Of a stretch of DNA of 13,194 nt, positions 1 through 7,127 are shown one piece after another. Below the pieces are notes generated by a model. The model saw nothing but the letters and a program-made list of their open reading frames with translations. It had not been told where the DNA came from and did not search any database. The translations under genes were made by a program, and so were the position numbers. The stretch is from Candidatus Cloacimonas sp. (GTDB taxonomy: Bacteria > Cloacimonadota > Cloacimonadia > Cloacimonadales > Cloacimonadaceae), in assembly GCA_035403355.1 (NCBI GenBank), contig DAONFA010000043.1:1-13194 (forward strand). Reading direction: 5' to 3'. Numbering within the stretch: the stretch's first letter is position 1; each line of letters opens with the position of its first letter.

Positions 1-334
1 TTTCACTGAAGGCAGTGGCAAAATTGTAAGTCAAAACAAGCTGTTTGTTTTGACTCTAAACCGATTCTTCTGTGGTTGCAACAAAATGCAGAGGTAACAG
101 AATATTTATCTTTTGTCCGATACTGTCAAAGCTGAAGCTCGGTTTAGAGTTAAAACAAAAATTTATAGTCATTTAATATATTTGACCGGGAAGCCAACTT
201 TCCAAGGGCTGCGGTGGCTGATTATTCATCTGTTTAGTAAGTAGGAAGCTATTTTCCCTGCCCTCTATTTCACTTTTTCATTGACATAATGCTAAAGCAT
301 AATGATAAGGCAAAAAGAGGAAAAGTAAATAAAT
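1..334. other. Upstream intergenic region, no convincing gene
   Basis: I see no convincing gene here. Every forward frame meets an early stop. The longest open stretch at the left edge runs from base 2 to the stop at 95-97 and resembles no family I know. A frame ending in TAA at 27-29 could be the last few codons of an upstream gene, but this cannot be decided. The region holds the nested inverted repeat described separately (29-159) and a patch richer in G and C at about 183-222. A perfect TTGACA lies at 281-286, but no -10 hexamer sits at normal distance: the nearest good match, CATAAT at 298-303, is only 11 bases away. The start of the operon at 335 is preceded by AAGAGG at 315-320. Confidence 0.6.
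29..159. repeat. Nested, mutually exclusive inverted repeats
   Basis: Two stems share sequence. The short one pairs 29-39 with 45-55: 11 perfect base pairs with a 5-base loop at 40-44. The long one pairs 44-64 with 139-159: 21 pairs with only one G-U type mismatch (52/151) and a 74-base loop. Because 45-55 takes part in both, only one hairpin can form at a time in a transcript. The stems are A/T-rich apart from a CCG/CGG patch, and no T-run follows either, so neither is a standard Rho-independent terminator. It could be a regulatory leader switch, a decayed small mobile element (MITE-like), or a converging-gene terminator variant. The pairing is seen directly; the role is unknown. Confidence 0.6.
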
Positions 335-1018
335 ATGGATATTATCAAAACCGAAGGCATAGTAAAGGATTACATTCTGGGCAAGGTTAAAGTCCGTGCC
401 TTAAATGGTATAAACCTGCAGATTCAAAAAGGTGAATTTGTTGCCATAATGGGTCCCTCCGGTTCAGGGAAAAGCACTTTGATGCATATCTTAGGTTGTT
501 TGGATAGACCTACCGATGGTGAATATTATCTGGATGATATTTTGGTTAGCAAAATACATAAGTCAGCTTTAGCTACAGTTCGCAATAGGAAGATTGGTTT
601 TGTTTTTCAGTCCTTCAATCTGCTGCCGCACTTGAATATTCTTAAAAATGTAGAATTGCCTTTAATGTATGGAGGTATGAGTCGTCATAAGCGTCTTGCC
701 AAAGCGAAGGAAGTTTTGCAAAGCGTTGGTTTGGGTGATCGGCTAAAGCATAAACCGGGTGAACTTTCCGGAGGTCAAAGACAGCGTGTTGCCATTGCCC
801 GGGCAATTGTGAATGAGCCCTCAATTTTGCTTGCTGATGAACCGACGGGAAATTTGGATTCCCAATCCGGAGGCGATATCTTAGAAATTTTTAGAGAGCT
901 GCATAGTCAAGGTAACACGGTTATAATTGTTACTCACGATCAAGTAATCGCTTCCAGAGCTCAGCGAATAATTAAAATTATAGACGGGAAGATAGTAGAT
1001 GGCAATTCCGATAGCTGA
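335..1018 (+). CDS. ABC transporter ATP-binding protein, MacB/LolD type
   Basis: This is the cytoplasmic ATPase subunit that powers the permease encoded directly downstream. All ABC motifs are visible in the 227 residues: Walker A GPSGSGKST (40-48), Q-loop Gln92, signature LSGGQ (144-148), Walker B ILLADE (164-169) with catalytic Glu169, D-loop NLD (173-175) and switch His201. The FQSFNLLP and DEPTGNLD contexts are characteristic of the LolD/MacB/FtsE branch, which uses mechanical energy to move lipoproteins, peptides or drugs across or out of the periplasm rather than a classical transmembrane channel. The length matches stand-alone members. The ATG at 335 gives a normal N-terminus, with an AAGAGG ribosome site rather far upstream (14 bases). 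The last 20 bases overlap the permease gene, so the two are probably translationally coupled. The substrate cannot be read from sequence, and no periplasmic adaptor (HlyD type) gene is in view. Confidence 0.96.
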   Translation: MDIIKTEGIVKDYILGKVKVRALNGINLQIQKGEFVAIMGPSGSGKSTLMHILGCLDRPTDGEYYLDDILVSKIHKSALATVRNRKIGFVFQSFNLLPHLNILKNVELPLMYGGMSRHKRLAKAKEVLQSVGLGDRLKHKPGELSGGQRQRVAIARAIVNEPSILLADEPTGNLDSQSGGDILEIFRELHSQGNTVIIVTHDQVIASRAQRIIKIIDGKIVDGNSDS

Positions 1019-2234
1019 ATCTCTGAAACTTGGTTTGGCAGATATTTTGATGCGCAAAGTTCGCAGCGTAGTAACCGTTGTAGGAATAATTTTGGGCGTG
1101 ATGTGCATAATGGTAGTCCTGGCAATTGTGAACGGAATGAATAAAAACACCATAAGTTGGATGGAAGAGCACGGTGGATTGAATAAAATTGAGGTGGAAC
1201 AAAATTGGCGGTATGATTTTTCCAAAGGGGGCGATCCGAGTTTTACCTTAAAGGAAATTCGTTATTTGCAATCTCTTATCCCGGAAGCGGAAGCATTTAA
1301 TCCCAATGTTCAGGAATGGGACTCAGTAGTAAATAGGGGTGATCTTAGATACAGTACTTCTGTAAGAGGCGTGATGCCCGATTTTGTAAAAGTTGAACAA
1401 TGGGACATTGCTAAAGGCAGATTTATAAAGGATTTGGATATAGATGAACATAGCAATGTGATAGTGCTTGGCTCAACTGTGGCAAAAGAATTTTTTAATA
1501 ACGGTGAACCCTTGGGCCAAACAATTTCTGTAGGCAATCAGCAATTTATTATTGTTGGGGTGATGGAAGAAAGGTTTATGCAATCACAAGGCGGAGATAT
1601 TGGAGTAGGTGATAATGCTTTGGAATATTTAAATAAGCAGTGCTTTATCCCAATCTCAACTATGATCAGTAAAGTTAACACTGCCAGTAATATAAGCTCT
1701 ATTGATATAAGAGCAAAAAGTCCTGAAGAAGCAAAAGAATTACGCCGCAAAGTGGAAAACATTGTGCTGAATCTGAAAAACGGAAAACGACTGTTTCAGG
1801 TTACTTCCGCTAAAGAACAGCTGGATACAATGCAGGCAAATGTGAAAATCTTTGAAGCGATATTTTTCTTAATTGCTGTAATCTCCCTGCTGGTAGGGGG
1901 AATTGTAATTATGAACATTATGCTTGCTTCCATTCGTGAACGCACTCGTGAAATTGGAGTTCGCATTGCAGTTGGAGCCAGGAAAAGAGATATTTTTATT
2001 CAGTTTTTAGTGCAAACGATCTTGATAACTGCTTTGGGGGGTGCGTTAGGCATACTTTTGGGATTTACCATTCTGAAACAAGTGGGTAACTACTTGCAAA
2101 TTCAGGTGGTTGCTTCCGTGCAAATGATTTGGGTCTCGCTCTTGGTCTCTATTGGAGTGGGGCTAATTTTTGGAGTTGGTCCTGCTCTTAGAGCTGCCCG
2201 TCTTGACCCGGTTATTGCTTTAAGGGAGGAATAA
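999..2234 (+). CDS. ABC transporter permease, MacB/FtsX family
   Basis: This inner-membrane permease pairs with the preceding ATPase. Its 411 residues have the family layout: one N-terminal membrane helix (about 22-44), a large periplasmic domain (about 45-280, MacB_PCD type) and three C-terminal helices (about 285-308, 336-357, 373-393). Two stretches are hallmarks of the FtsX domain: the loop after the second helix with RERTREIGVRIAVGARKRDI (312-331, the coupling region that contacts the ATPase), and the C-terminal GVGPALRAARLDPVIALRE (392-410). ATPase and permease as separate genes resembles LolCDE or two-gene MacB-like exporters; lipoprotein release, antimicrobial efflux and peptide export all remain possible. 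The chosen ATG overlaps the ATPase gene by 20 bases and is preceded by a GGAAG-like site. Its stop overlaps the next start by one base (TAATG). Confidence 0.95.
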   Translation: MAIPIAESLKLGLADILMRKVRSVVTVVGIILGVMCIMVVLAIVNGMNKNTISWMEEHGGLNKIEVEQNWRYDFSKGGDPSFTLKEIRYLQSLIPEAEAFNPNVQEWDSVVNRGDLRYSTSVRGVMPDFVKVEQWDIAKGRFIKDLDIDEHSNVIVLGSTVAKEFFNNGEPLGQTISVGNQQFIIVGVMEERFMQSQGGDIGVGDNALEYLNKQCFIPISTMISKVNTASNISSIDIRAKSPEEAKELRRKVENIVLNLKNGKRLFQVTSAKEQLDTMQANVKIFEAIFFLIAVISLLVGGIVIMNIMLASIRERTREIGVRIAVGARKRDIFIQFLVQTILITALGGALGILLGFTILKQVGNYLQIQVVASVQMIWVSLLVSIGVGLIFGVGPALRAARLDPVIALREE

Positions 2235-3313
2235 TGAGTAAACAAAAGCAAAAAAAGGGTCTTCTGCAGAAGCTTTTCCTTTGGCTGTATTCCTATATCA
2301 AAATTGTTAATTCTGATCTTAAAAAAATTTATCAATCCATAACAGTTACGCAACAACGGAAAAAGGTCTTTGGCAATATTTGGACTTTTATGAAAACATT
2401 TTACCAGCGTTTTATGAGCGAAGGAATTTTGAAGGAAGCAGCCAGTTTAACTTATATAACTCTTCTCGGGTTCGTTCCTTTTATCAATTTTCTGGTTTTA
2501 ATTGCCCCGGATATGCCATTTCTGAATTTGAGTGATAAATTGAGGGAATTGGTGGTGCAAAACTTTATTCCGAGCTCAGCGAATGCTATAATCAACTTTA
2601 TGGAAAAGCTGATTATGCCCAAAGTCGGCTATAATATTTTCAATATTGTTATTCTGATTATTAGTTCCTATTCCCTGTTTGCAGTTATCAGAGGTACTTT
2701 TGACCGTATCCTGAGTATGCAGCTGAAGACCTCCCAAGATACTATTACCCAATTAGTGAAATTTTTCGGCACGATAGTTTTCGGATTGCTGATTATCGTG
2801 TTGCTTTTTTCCAGTTCTTCTATTCCCATCATCTCACGATTATTAAAGTCCCCGGTTTTACAGTGGATAATGGTAATAGTTCCTTTCATTTTGCAATTTT
2901 TGGCTATCGTTTTTCTCTATATGCTGTTGCCTTCCGTTAGAATTAACCGTGCCTCTTTATTTAGAGGTGCTTTTTGGACTACAGTTATCTGGGTTATTGG
3001 TAAATCCGCATTTGATTTTTATATCTATAACTTAACAAATTACCAGGCACTTTATGGAGTGATGGCTGTTCTGCCGATTTTTTTACTGTGGATTTATGTA
3101 AATTGGGCAATAATTTTGGGGGGGATGGTTTTAGTGAGCGTTATTGAAAACAATAAAACCGGTGGTTTTTTAACTAAAGAACCCCATAATGCCGTCCGCA
3201 TAACAATGGAACTTTTTACCAATCAAAAACTTAATCAGCGCTTAGAAGGAATTATGAATAAAGAGAACTTAAAAAAAATGGTAGATACCTTGAACGAGGA
3301 AGACGATAAATGA
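2234..3313 (+). CDS. YihY/BrkB-family inner-membrane protein
   Basis: This is a 359-residue polytopic membrane protein of the family once misnamed ribonuclease BN. A basic, probably cytoplasmic N-terminus (1-60) leads into the family motif around AASLTYITLLGFVPF (69-83). Hydrophobic helices follow at about 78-92, 134-152, 176-193, 208-232, 246-262 and 275-304. The stretch from YGVMAVLPIFLLWIYVNW (274-291) to ILGGMVL is the conserved C-terminal signature. The tail (about 305-359) is hydrophilic and charged. The biochemical role of the family is not settled; proposals include transport and envelope functions, so I assign none. A strong ribosome site (GGGAGGA, 2224-2230) precedes the ATG, which overlaps the permease stop by one base. 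The 3' end overlaps purH by four bases (ATGA). Membership of one transcript with the ABC genes is strongly suggested. Confidence 0.9.
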   Translation: MSKQKQKKGLLQKLFLWLYSYIKIVNSDLKKIYQSITVTQQRKKVFGNIWTFMKTFYQRFMSEGILKEAASLTYITLLGFVPFINFLVLIAPDMPFLNLSDKLRELVVQNFIPSSANAIINFMEKLIMPKVGYNIFNIVILIISSYSLFAVIRGTFDRILSMQLKTSQDTITQLVKFFGTIVFGLLIIVLLFSSSSIPIISRLLKSPVLQWIMVIVPFILQFLAIVFLYMLLPSVRINRASLFRGAFWTTVIWVIGKSAFDFYIYNLTNYQALYGVMAVLPIFLLWIYVNWAIILGGMVLVSVIENNKTGGFLTKEPHNAVRITMELFTNQKLNQRLEGIMNKENLKKMVDTLNEEDDK

Positions 3314-4857
3314 ATAAATATGCCCTAATCAGCGTTTCCGATAAATCCGGCATAGAAAATTTAGCTGTGGAACTGGAAAAACTTGGCTACACTATTCTTT
3401 CCACTTCTCATACCGCGGAATATTTACAAAAATTCTGCCGGAAAGTAATGCTGGTTTCTGATTTAACCAAATTTCCGGAAATTCTGGAAGGCAGAGTGAA
3501 GACCCTGCACCCAATTATTTATGCCGGAATTTTGGCAGATAGAAATAATCCTGTTCACGAAAAAACACTTGCCGAACTAAAAATTGATCATATAGATGTT
3601 ATAGTCGTAAATTTGTATCCTTTTGCTGAAGTTTGTAATAAGGAAAATGCCAGTGAACAGGAAATAATTGAAAATATTGATATTGGGGGTCCGTCTTTAA
3701 TCCGGGCAGGAGCAAAAAACTTTAAAAGCGTTACTGTTTTGGTTGATCCTGAGGATTATCCACCCACTCTAAAACTTTTAAAACAGGATAGTATTTTACC
3801 TGAGAGCTACAGTGCTTATCTGGCAAAAAAGGCATTTACTAAAACCAGCCAGTATGATTTGGATATTGCCGCTTATTTTACAAAAAAAGATAAGGAATTG
3901 CCTTTTATTTCAGAGCTTCCTGCTCAGCTTGTTGTATCTGAAAACCTGAACCTAAAACTGCGATATGGCGAAAACCCTCATCAAAATGCTGGTTTTTATA
4001 CTAATGATAACCCCGGTTGGGAACTTCTTCACGGTAAGGAACTCTCTTTCAATAATATAATGGACATTGACTCTGCCCTAAGAGCCATTCGTCTTTTTAG
4101 TGAACCAACTGCCATTATTGTCAAACACTGCAATCCTTGCGGTATTGGCAGTGGAGAAACTTTGGCAGAGGCATATAGAAAAGCTTATGAAACAGATACG
4201 GAGGCACCTTTTGGCGGAATTGTAACAGTAAATCGGTCTCTGAATATAGAAACGGCAACCCTGATTAACAATATCTTCACTGAAATTATTATTGCCCCTG
4301 ATTATGAACCCGGTGTTCAGGAATTCTTGAAGAAAAAGAAAAACCGCCGCTTAATCCGCTACCACCTTTCCCTGCTGCAAAAACCGATTAACCCTATAGA
4401 AATTAAAACATTAACCTTCGGCTATTTAGCTCAGAACTGGGACTTAATAAATGAACCAACAGAGGACTGGAAAATGGTTACCGCCAAACAACCTACTTCG
4501 GATGAGTTAGAAGCTCTTATCTATGCCTGGAAAGCTGTTTCCGTCCTAAAATCAAACGCCATTGCTATCGCTAAAGAAGACAGGGTCTTAGGGCTTGGCT
4601 GCGGACAAACATCCCGCATTGATGCTGTTCAATTAGCTCTCTGGAAAGCTAAAAAATTCGGACACGATTTAAATGGCTCGGTTTGTGCCTCCGATGGCTT
4701 TTTCCCTTTTCGGGATTGTATAGAGACCCTTGCTAAACACGGAATTTCTGCTATCATTCAACCTGGCGGTTCTAAAAACGACGAGGACTGCATTGCTGCC
4801 TGTAATGAATTGGGCATTGCTATGCTCTTTACCGGTTTCCGTCACTTTAAACACTAA
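3310..4857 (+). CDS. purH: Bifunctional AICAR formyltransferase/IMP cyclohydrolase
   Basis: PurH catalyses the last two steps of de novo IMP synthesis: formylation of AICAR with 10-formyl-tetrahydrofolate, then ring closure to IMP. The 515 residues are full length for the bacterial family. The N-terminal cyclohydrolase domain (about 1-200, MGS-like fold) has ISVSDKSG (7-14) and GRVKTLHP (61-68). The formyltransferase domain (about 205-515) has RYGENPHQ (219-226), the catalytic KHCNPCG (272-278, with Lys272 and His273), APFGGIV (299-305), KSNAI (414-418), GCGQTSR (430-436), SDGFFPF (461-467), IQPGGS (483-488) and the usual GFRHFKH end. The start overlaps the YihY gene by four bases and has GAGGAAG upstream. 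Placement at the end of an envelope operon is unusual but the fusion of frames is clean. Codons 121 to the stop, plus 46 bases beyond it, are duplicated at 11854-13087. A weak dyad (4862-4867 with 4889-4894) follows the stop without a T-run. Confidence 0.98.
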   Translation: MNKYALISVSDKSGIENLAVELEKLGYTILSTSHTAEYLQKFCRKVMLVSDLTKFPEILEGRVKTLHPIIYAGILADRNNPVHEKTLAELKIDHIDVIVVNLYPFAEVCNKENASEQEIIENIDIGGPSLIRAGAKNFKSVTVLVDPEDYPPTLKLLKQDSILPESYSAYLAKKAFTKTSQYDLDIAAYFTKKDKELPFISELPAQLVVSENLNLKLRYGENPHQNAGFYTNDNPGWELLHGKELSFNNIMDIDSALRAIRLFSEPTAIIVKHCNPCGIGSGETLAEAYRKAYETDTEAPFGGIVTVNRSLNIETATLINNIFTEIIIAPDYEPGVQEFLKKKKNRRLIRYHLSLLQKPINPIEIKTLTFGYLAQNWDLINEPTEDWKMVTAKQPTSDELEALIYAWKAVSVLKSNAIAIAKEDRVLGLGCGQTSRIDAVQLALWKAKKFGHDLNGSVCASDGFFPFRDCIETLAKHGISAIIQPGGSKNDEDCIAACNELGIAMLFTGFRHFKH

Positions 4858-4903
4858 TAATATCCGCAATCCAGTTTAGATATATTAAGCGGATTAACAA
4901 GGA
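3670..4903 (+). repeat. Direct repeat copy A (3' part of intact purH)
   Basis: This 1234-base segment recurs at 11854-13087 with no insertion or deletion inside (constant offset 8184). It begins at codon 121 of purH and ends 46 bases after the stop codon. By eye I count 26 substitutions, all between 3787 and 4387. Bases 3670-3786 and 4388-4903 are identical in both copies. On the left, eight more bases (aggaaata, 3659-3666) also match copy B if the ATT codon at 3667-3669 is skipped. On the right, a single mismatch at 4904 is followed by six further matching bases. Confidence 0.97.
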
Positions 4904-5200
4904 GTTATATCTCAAATAAGACATTTGAATCAATAAGAATATATACTTATCCCTTGAAATCCTGAATTCCAATTTGAAAAAGATTTATTCCAATATGTTT
5001 AAGGTAAATTTGGCAACTATGACATAAGTAGAATTTGTTACCTTATAGATCAATGAGTCCATTAATAATTGATGCAACCGAAAATGAAAAAAAGACCAAA
5101 GAGAATATCTGAAAGTGTAATTAGATGTTTATATTGCTTATATAATAATAGATAAGGCGAATACAGCTCAGACAAAATTCAATATAAAGGAGTAAAGGCG

Positions 5201-5260
5201 ATGGCAAAAAAAAATATTTTTTGCTTTTACGGGAATTTATATTATAATGTAATTATATAG
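5201..5260 (+). CDS. Possible 19-residue ORF with ribosome site
   Basis: An ATG at 5201 follows AAAGGAG (5186-5192) at a good distance of eight bases and opens a 19-codon frame ending TAG at 5258-5260. The peptide starts MAKKN, then is rich in aromatic and hydrophobic residues. It matches no family I know. The Shine-Dalgarno match is the only support. It may be a leader peptide, the stub of a decayed gene or chance in AT-rich DNA. Confidence 0.15.
   Translation: MAKKNIFCFYGNLYYNVII
5243..5248 (+). promoter_or_regulatory. Candidate -10 hexamer (TATAAT)
   Basis: A perfect TATAAT lies about 36 bases before the start at 5284. A weak -35 (TTGCTT, 5221-5226, three of six matches) is 16 bases upstream. 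Such hexamers are frequent by chance in DNA this AT-rich. It could have served the decayed gene at 5284 or now drive the secreted-protein operon at 5478. Confidence 0.22.
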
Positions 5261-5283
5261 TGTTTGCTTACGAGGAGTTTTAA

Positions 5284-5458
5284 ATGAATTCCGGCAAATT
5301 AGTAGTAGGAAGTATTTTTCTGTTTACTGGGACCCTCGGTTAAGAGTAAAAAATTGGGAATTGATGTAAACCTTGAAATTGGATCATTATGTATAATTAA
5401 GATATACTGCAAAATAGAGGTTATTATTTTTTATCTTAAGTATAAAACATATCCTTGA
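5284..5458 (+). pseudogene. Frameshifted remnant of a small membrane protein gene
   Basis: An ATG at 5284, preceded by CGAGGAG (5271-5277), opens a frame with a glycine-rich hydrophobic start (MNSGKLVVGSIFLFTGTLG) that stops at TAA 5341-5343. In the +1 frame, translation continues open from about 5339 to the stop at 5456-5458 and reads KKLGIDVNLEIGSL soon after the junction. The N-terminal pattern of a short basic start, one hydrophobic helix and a following LGI segment recalls the membrane segments of LiaF/DUF5668-like proteins. That resemblance is from memory and unproven. I interpret the pair as one gene broken by a one-base frameshift and perhaps truncated. Alternatives are a genuine 19-residue hydrophobic peptide or a leader peptide. 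Confidence 0.33.
5392..5444 (+). promoter_or_regulatory. AT-rich hairpin upstream of the secreted-protein operon
   Basis: Bases 5392-5404 pair with 5432-5444: 12 of 13 positions are complementary (mismatch 5396/5440), with a 27-base loop. The left arm contains a perfect TATAAT (5392-5397); the nearest TTGAAA (5373-5378) is only 13 bases upstream, too close for a normal sigma-70 promoter. The dyad ends 33 bases before the ATG at 5478 and ahead of its ribosome site. It could be an operator or a leader hairpin. The pairing is observed; the function is a guess. Confidence 0.3.
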
Positions 5459-5477
5459 TAAAAGGGTGGAATAGATT

Positions 5478-7127
5478 ATGAAGAAGGTGCTAATAGTATT
5501 GCTTGTAAGTGCTACTCTTATGTTTGCGGGGATAAGATTATATTCTCAAAACAATATGCCCTTAATGCAGAATTTAGCTGGTGAATATTTAAATTCATAT
5601 TTTGGGAAAGTTATTGCTTCTATTGACTTTAATGCTGATGGTTATGATGATGTAGCGGTTTTTACCTTAAATAGCGGAATTAATCATTGGTCAAGTGTCC
5701 AAATTTATTTTGGTGGACCCAATATGGATGCAGTTACCGATCTTATAAGAGAAAGCACATTCCAGGATCAGGTTATCAGCACAACTCTTTTAAATATTGG
5801 CGATGTAAATGGTGATAATTATGATGATCTTATGATTTCTGAGCTTTACTCACCAGAGATTACTGATTCCTTAGCTTTAAGAATATTCTATGGAGGACCC
5901 GAAGCAGATCTGGAACCTGATTTTACATTAAATTCACCTTGGTTCAGTGAACCCGAAATATTACCAATATGGTATTTGGGAGATGTGAATGGAGATGGCT
6001 TAGATGATATAGGAATATATCATTTTATAAATACTAATTATCCTGACTTGGCAATATTGTTGGGAGGAACTTTTCAAATAGTTACTATCCAATACCACAT
6101 TTGTCTGCAAAGATATCATAAACTTGCTGAAGCAGGTGATGTAAACAATGATGGCTTTGATGATTTTATTGTCGGATTTGCCTTAGAAAAACCAGAGGGT
6201 ATTATAACTTATCGCTATCTCTATTATGGGGGAAATCCCCTTAATTTGAACAATCGGGTTTTATTGCGTTGTTGGGGAGATTCAGAATGGAGCTTTCCCG
6301 GTGGTTATGGTGTAGGTGATTTTAATGGAGATAGCTATGATGATTTTGTCTATTGTGAAGGGGATTCCTGGCGAGATAATAACAAACTGCGTTTAGGTGG
6401 AATTAATATAATGGAAACAGAAGAATTTACTTTACATATCAATGAACACATTTCCAATCTGATGGATATGAGTCATCAAGGGGTCGCCTACGGAGATTTT
6501 AATGGAGACGGTTATAGTGATTTAGCGGGTTCGGATTATACCTTTGGGCTCTGGACGGGACACGCTGGCGTTTGGCTTGGAGGTGAAAATCCCAATGGCC
6601 TTTTTGACCTGAGAATTACAGCTCCACCAACTTCCCCTTTTCACCAATTTGGCAGGAATCTTGTTTCGGGTGATTTTAACGGTGATGGATATTGTGATCT
6701 GGCTATTTCTGCACACCATAGCAATACCTCAGGTAATGATAATAATTTAGGTTATGTTTACATTTTTGCCGGAAATGCTCAATTATTAGATACTCCTGTA
6801 GCTAATGAAGATGTTTTTATGCCTCCTGTAAACAGTATCTTAAAGGTTAAGTATTTCCCTAATCCCAATTCCTCTAATAACCAAGAAATTAGTTATGAGA
6901 TAGAAGGTCCTCTTCCTGAACATATATCTACCGCTAAGATTTCAATTTATAATATTAAGGGGCAGGTAATAACCAATTATCAGCTGGATACGCAGAATTT
7001 AAAAAGTAAAAGGGGTATTCTACCAGCTGTTAAACTAAAACCAGGAGTTTATATTGTTGCAATGCAAATAAACGGGAAGAGGGTCTCTACCGAAAAAATA
7101 ACCATCAATAAGGGGAGGATCAAATGA
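5478..7127 (+). CDS. Secreted seven-bladed FG-GAP beta-propeller protein with T9SS sorting domain
   Basis: This is a 549-residue exported protein. A signal peptide spans about 1-23 (basic MKK, hydrophobic core, likely cut after LYS). Seven calcium-binding loops of the FG-GAP/integrin-alpha type follow: DFNADGYDD (50), DVNGDNYDD (109), DVNGDGLDD (169), DVNNDGFDD (221), DFNGDSYDD (281), DFNGDGYSD (340) and DFNGDGYCD (399). Their spacing is 52-60 residues, so I predict a complete seven-bladed propeller at about 30-435. Several blades carry a YFGG/FYGG/WLGG turn. The C-terminus (about 455-549) is a Por secretion sorting domain: YFPNPNS, then a beta segment with ISIYNIKGQVI and a closing GVYIVAMQINGKRVSTEKI. 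Such proteins are exported by Sec, then carried over the outer membrane by T9SS and anchored or released. Propellers of this kind usually bind ligands or glycans, and no catalytic site is evident. GGGTGGA (5464-5470) supports the ATG. The stop overlaps the next gene by four bases. Confidence 0.93.
   Translation: MKKVLIVLLVSATLMFAGIRLYSQNNMPLMQNLAGEYLNSYFGKVIASIDFNADGYDDVAVFTLNSGINHWSSVQIYFGGPNMDAVTDLIRESTFQDQVISTTLLNIGDVNGDNYDDLMISELYSPEITDSLALRIFYGGPEADLEPDFTLNSPWFSEPEILPIWYLGDVNGDGLDDIGIYHFINTNYPDLAILLGGTFQIVTIQYHICLQRYHKLAEAGDVNNDGFDDFIVGFALEKPEGIITYRYLYYGGNPLNLNNRVLLRCWGDSEWSFPGGYGVGDFNGDSYDDFVYCEGDSWRDNNKLRLGGINIMETEEFTLHINEHISNLMDMSHQGVAYGDFNGDGYSDLAGSDYTFGLWTGHAGVWLGGENPNGLFDLRITAPPTSPFHQFGRNLVSGDFNGDGYCDLAISAHHSNTSGNDNNLGYVYIFAGNAQLLDTPVANEDVFMPPVNSILKVKYFPNPNSSNNQEISYEIEGPLPEHISTAKISIYNIKGQVITNYQLDTQNLKSKRGILPAVKLKPGVYIVAMQINGKRVSTEKITINKGRIK

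Larger units (their letters stand above)
4858..5477. other. 620-base spacer between purH and the secreted-protein operon
   Basis: The first 46 bases (4858-4903) belong to the duplicated purH tail. From 4904 to about 5185 I see only AT-rich sequence with short open frames and a weak 8-base dyad (5000-5007 with 5038-5045). No RNA gene is recognisable. The rest holds a doubtful 19-codon frame (5201-5260), a probable pseudogene remnant (5284-5458) and a hairpin (5392-5444). The spacer is the left end of the segment lying between the two purH copies, so its decayed look may reflect debris from the rearrangement. Confidence 0.7.

Noticed and set aside
281..303. Sigma-70 promoter TTGACA...CATAAT before the first operon
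   Set aside because: The hexamers match well but are separated by 11 bases instead of about 17, and promoter consensus in this phylum is uncertain.
881..1225. Minus-strand open frame across the ATPase/permease boundary
   Set aside because: Both genes on the plus strand have full family motifs; the antisense frame shows no recognisable domain or ribosome site.
4669..4869. Minus-strand open frame, duplicated at 12853-13053
   Set aside because: It lies entirely opposite the conserved end of purH and is identical in both copies only because purH is; its translation resembles no known protein.
4862..4894. Possible Rho-independent terminator after purH (ATCCGC/GCGGAT dyad), also in copy B at 13046-13078
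   Set aside because: The stem is only six base pairs with a 21-base loop and no T-run follows, so it does not meet the usual terminator pattern.
5084..5155. A 23-codon open frame beginning MKKRPKR
   Set aside because: No ribosome site, no homology that I recognise and length expected by chance.
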